Under the pieces are notes generated by a model that was given only the letters and a program-made list of their open reading frames with translations, searched no databases and was not told the DNA's origin. DNA of 7,440 nucleotides, from contig JBKBMT010000100.1 of assembly GCA_046295655.1 (NCBI GenBank), forward strand, positions 1-7,440, in the 5' to 3' direction. Shown here in pieces: positions 5,293 through 7,440 of the stretch. Numbering within the stretch: the stretch's first letter is position 1; each line of letters opens with the position of its first letter. The stretch is from JBKBMT01 sp046295655 (lineage in GTDB: Bacteria > Pseudomonadota > Alphaproteobacteria > Rhodobacterales > Rhodobacteraceae). The position numbers were made by a program, and so were the translations under genes.

Positions 5293-6722
5293 TGGTGAAG
5301 CCCGTCATCGACTTCCTGCCCTACCAGCGCGCCTGGATCGAGGACGCCAGCCGGTTCAAGATCGGCATGTTCGCGCGGCAGACCGGGAAGACCTTCTCGA
5401 CCGGGGGCGAGGCGGCCGACGACTGCTTCACGGCCTGGGCCGAGGGCCGGAAGGCGCGCTGGGTGATCCTGAGCCGCGGCGAGCGGCAGGCGGCCGAGAT
5501 GATGGCCGAGGTCGTGAAGCCGTTCACCCGGGCCTATTACGAGGTCTACAACACCCTCCTGAAGGGCGGCGAGCCCGAGTACCGCGAGACCGAGTTCCGC
5601 GCGCCGCAGGAGAAGGGGCCGGACGCCGTCTACAAGGCGCTCGAGGTGGCGTTCCCGAACGGCTCGCGGATCACCGCGCTGCCGGCCAACCCCGACACCG
5701 CGCGGGGCTTCTCGGCCAACGTGATCCTCGACGAGTTCGCCTTCCACGCGAAGTCGCGCGAGATCTGGGCGGCGCTCTTCCCGGTGGTCTCGAAGGGCCG
5801 CCAGAAGCTCCGGGTGATCTCGACCCCGAACGGCAAGGGCAACAAGTTCTACGAGCTGATGACCGCCGAGGGCGGCGTCTGGTCGCGCCACGTCGTCGAC
5901 ATCCACCAGGCGGTGGCCCAGGGCCTCGACCGCGACATCGCGATGCTGCGCGCCGGCATGGCCGACGAGGACGCCTGGGCGCAGGAATACGAGCTGCAGT
6001 GGCTCGACGAGGCGACGGCCTGGCTCGACTACGACCTGATCGCGGCCGCCGAGCACCCCGAGGCCGGCCGGCCCGACGCCTACGGGGGCGGGATGTGCTT
6101 CGTCGGCGTCGACATCGCGGCCCGCGCGGACCTCTTCGTGATCTGGGTCGCTGAACTCGTCGGCGACGTGCTCTGGACCCGCGAGGTGATCGCCCGGCGC
6201 CGGATCAGCTTTGCCGAGCAGGACGCGCTCCTCGACGAAGTCTTCCGCCGCTACCGGGTGGTGCGCTGCGCCATGGACCAGACCGGCATGGGCGAGAAGC
6301 CTGTCGAGGATGCGCAGCGCCGGCACGGCACGACCCGGGTGCAGGGCGTGCTGTTCTCGGCCGCGGCCAAGCTCGACATGGCGACCGCGCTCAAGGAGCG
6401 GATGCAGGACCGCCGGCTGCGCATCCCCGCGGGCGACCCGGTTCTGCGCGCCGATCTGCACGCGATCCGCAGCCAGGTGGGCGTGTCGGGGATCCGGCGG
6501 CTGGTCGCGGACGGCGAGACCGACGGCCATGCCGACCGGTTCTGGGCCGCGGCACTGGCCGCCACCGCCGCCCGGCTGGAGTACCAGCCGTTCGACTATC
6601 GCCCGGCGCCGCCGCGTTTCCGCGATGCCGGTCCGGGCGCGCTGCAGGACGATCCCGACGCGTCCGACGCCCCGCCCTGGTGGCGCCGGCCGCTCGGCGC
6701 GCGCCTGGAGGGCAGCATCTGA
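5292..6722 (+). CDS. terL: Large terminase subunit (TerL), Mu gp28-like
   Basis: A 476-residue packaging ATPase and nuclease that pumps phage DNA into the prohead and cuts the concatemer or integrated copy. ATPase domain: an adenine-binding-like segment FLPYQRAW (8-15), a Walker A-like ARQTGKT (28-34), RWVILSRGERQAAEMM (56-71), Walker B VILDE (144-148) with the catalytic Glu148, and the coupling motif STPNG (177-181). Nuclease domain (RNase H-like, from about 268): Asp274 in FVGVDIA, Asp329 in AMDQTGMG, and Asp411/Asp415 in DGHADRFW (411-418). All key residues are present, so it should be active. The start at 5292 overlaps the small terminase stop (TGATG); the frame upstream to 4092 is open only because of high GC. 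The C-terminal tail (432-476) is Pro/Asp/Arg-rich and probably flexible. Confidence 0.94.
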   Translation: MVKPVIDFLPYQRAWIEDASRFKIGMFARQTGKTFSTGGEAADDCFTAWAEGRKARWVILSRGERQAAEMMAEVVKPFTRAYYEVYNTLLKGGEPEYRETEFRAPQEKGPDAVYKALEVAFPNGSRITALPANPDTARGFSANVILDEFAFHAKSREIWAALFPVVSKGRQKLRVISTPNGKGNKFYELMTAEGGVWSRHVVDIHQAVAQGLDRDIAMLRAGMADEDAWAQEYELQWLDEATAWLDYDLIAAAEHPEAGRPDAYGGGMCFVGVDIAARADLFVIWVAELVGDVLWTREVIARRRISFAEQDALLDEVFRRYRVVRCAMDQTGMGEKPVEDAQRRHGTTRVQGVLFSAAAKLDMATALKERMQDRRLRIPAGDPVLRADLHAIRSQVGVSGIRRLVADGETDGHADRFWAAALAATAARLEYQPFDYRPAPPRFRDAGPGALQDDPDASDAPPWWRRPLGARLEGSI

Positions 6723-6752
6723 CCACGACCACCTGACCGCAAACCCCGTCAC

Positions 6753-6757
6753 AGGAG
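6753..6757 (+). promoter_or_regulatory. Ribosome binding site before the 136-residue gene
   Basis: AGGAG ends 6 bases before the ATG at 6764, in the 41-base gap after terL. No palindrome or T-run typical of a terminator is visible in this gap, so transcription from terL probably continues. Confidence 0.65.
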
Positions 6758-6763
6758 CCTGAC

Positions 6764-7174
6764 ATGGCCAACCAGTTCGCCGCCTCCGCCCTCAACGCCG
6801 CCGTCGACGCGATCTACGCCGACATCGGCGCCTCGCCGGTGCTCGAGATCCGCACCGGCGCGCCGCCGGCAACCCCCGCCGCGGCCGACACCGGCACGCT
6901 GCTCTGCGCGATCAACCTGCCGGCCGCCTGGCTCGGCGCCGCGGTCGACGGGCGGCGCGAGAAGATCGGCACCTGGGAAGGCACCGGCCTGCCCGCGGCC
7001 GGCACCGGGACCCAGGCGGGGCATTTCCGGCTGAAGCAGGGCGCGACGACGAAACTGCAGGGCACCGTCACTCACAGCGCGGGCGACGGGGGCCTGAAAC
7101 TGGTGAACCTGTCGATCTCGGAGGGCCAGCCCGTGCCCGTCCAGGATTACGAGATCTCCGTCGCGCCGGTCTGA
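6764..7174 (+). CDS. Hypothetical phage protein, probably structural
   Basis: A 136-residue protein of unknown function. A short N-terminal helix (MANQFAASALNAAVDAIYAD, 1-20) is followed by a beta-rich body: SPVLEIRTGAPPATPAAADT (24-43), GTLLCAINLPAAWLGAA (44-60), a loop with GTGLPAAGTGTQAG (73-86), then HFRLKQGATTKLQGTVTHSA (87-106), LKLVNLSISEGQPVPVQDYE (110-129). The pattern 'helix, IxTGxxPxxxxxxxTGTLL, GxFRLxxxxxxxLxGTVxxxxG, LxxxxxSIxxGxxVxVxxxxI' is one I recognise loosely from tailed-phage proteins of unknown or virion function. There is no signal peptide. It has a good ribosome binding site and sits where Mu has its portal gene. A role as a capsid or tail accessory protein is inferred. 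Confidence 0.68.
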   Translation: MANQFAASALNAAVDAIYADIGASPVLEIRTGAPPATPAAADTGTLLCAINLPAAWLGAAVDGRREKIGTWEGTGLPAAGTGTQAGHFRLKQGATTKLQGTVTHSAGDGGLKLVNLSISEGQPVPVQDYEISVAPV

Positions 7175-7180
7175 TCGCGC

Positions 7181-7440
7181 ATGTCCCTCTTCCTCGCCCT
7201 TGCCGACGAGGCCGGCGTACGGTGGGAGGGCGCCGGGCCGGACGCGACCGAGATCGTCGCCGGCGGGGTCCGCTGGCGCATCGACGCGGCCGGGGCAGGG
7301 GAGCCGAACCCGGCCACCGGGGCGGCGACGGTCGGGATCGGGGCCGCAGGGGCCGCCGTCCCGCCGATCCCCGCGGCGGGCGTCGCGGCGATCGGGGTTG
7401 CGGCCGGCGGCAGCGGTGCCCCGCAGGCCCCCGCGGCGGG
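7181..7440 (+). CDS. Start of a Gly/Ala/Pro-rich repeat protein (runs off the window)
   Basis: The first 86 complete codons of a protein that continues past the window. An N-terminal unique part (about 1-45, MSLFLALADEAGVRWEGAGP onwards, with GGVRWRIDAAG) leads into low-complexity sequence rich in Gly, Ala, Val, Ile and Pro. Two imperfect units of about 18-20 residues can be seen, each with IG-x-AAG near its start and PAAG at its end. The start at 7181 is 6 bases after the previous stop, with no clear Shine-Dalgarno, so it may depend on coupling with the gene before it. Such Gly/Ala-rich repeat modules occur in structural proteins of tailed phages, which is why a virion role is suggested. It is not recognisable as a portal protein in the part seen. 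Confidence 0.6.
   Translation, partial: MSLFLALADEAGVRWEGAGPDATEIVAGGVRWRIDAAGAGEPNPATGAATVGIGAAGAAVPPIPAAGVAAIGVAAGGSGAPQAPAA
7336..7440 (+). repeat. Two imperfect direct repeats at the window end
   Basis: GATCGGGG occurs at 7336-7343 and again at 7390-7397 (54 bases apart). CCCCGCGGCGGG occurs at 7369-7380 and 7429-7440 (60 bases apart). Together they mark two diverged units in the same reading frame, the second with about two extra codons. More copies may follow outside the window. Confidence 0.6.

Noticed and set aside
5019..6752. A 577-codon open frame on the minus strand across terL.
   Set aside because: It is the mirror of terL in GC-rich DNA. The translation is low in recognisable motifs, rich in Arg/Gly/His, and the + strand gene has full ATPase and nuclease motifs.

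Overview
This 7.4 kb window is the middle part of a Mu-like transposable phage or prophage. The likely host is a high-GC alphaproteobacterium, probably of the Rhodobacterales (the Rhodobacter/Paracoccus group). The assignment rests on gene order: a DUF3164 protein, a GemA/gp16 regulator, a Mor-type activator, a lysis block, a DUF2730 protein, a small winged-helix protein, a DUF3486 (gp27-like) small terminase and a gp28-like large terminase. This follows the order of the Mu early/middle/head regions. The host assignment is an inference from very high GC, codon use and the GTA-type holin. Host DNA and phage ends are not visible.

Region 1 (about 1-2267) is the end of the early region. It has six tightly packed genes on the + strand: an HTH protein with a cysteine-rich tail, two small proteins of unknown function, DUF3164, GemA and Mor. 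All junctions between them overlap by 1-8 bases (ATGGCTGA, ATGA, TGATG), which suggests one mRNA with coupled translation. The transposase genes (A, B) and the repressor are not here and would be expected upstream.

Region 2 (2268-2370) is the only sizeable non-coding gap, about 100 bases. It lies directly downstream of the activator gene and upstream of the lysis genes. By position it is the best candidate for the Mor-dependent middle promoter, although no consensus promoter can be read with certainty.

Region 3 (2371-4446) is the lysis block: a GH24 lysozyme with an E-C-T catalytic motif, a peptidoglycan-binding domain and a C-terminal membrane segment; a small secreted protein with two cysteines; a 3TM-type holin with an exact 12-base tandem duplication in its last membrane segment; and a DUF2730 membrane/coiled-coil protein.

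Region 4 (4450-6722) is the DNA packaging block: a winged-helix protein, the small terminase and the large terminase, the last with intact ATPase and nuclease motifs.

Region 5 (6764-7440) departs from the Mu order. The gp29-like portal gene would be expected next. Instead there is a 136-residue protein of unknown, probably structural, function, followed by the start of a Gly/Ala/Pro-rich repeat protein that runs off the window. The least explained parts of the window are this pair, the architecture of the lysozyme and the secreted protein in the lysis block. I see no sign of a wholly new system, no RNA gene, no CRISPR array and no insertion sequence. Long open frames on the minus strand are products of high GC.
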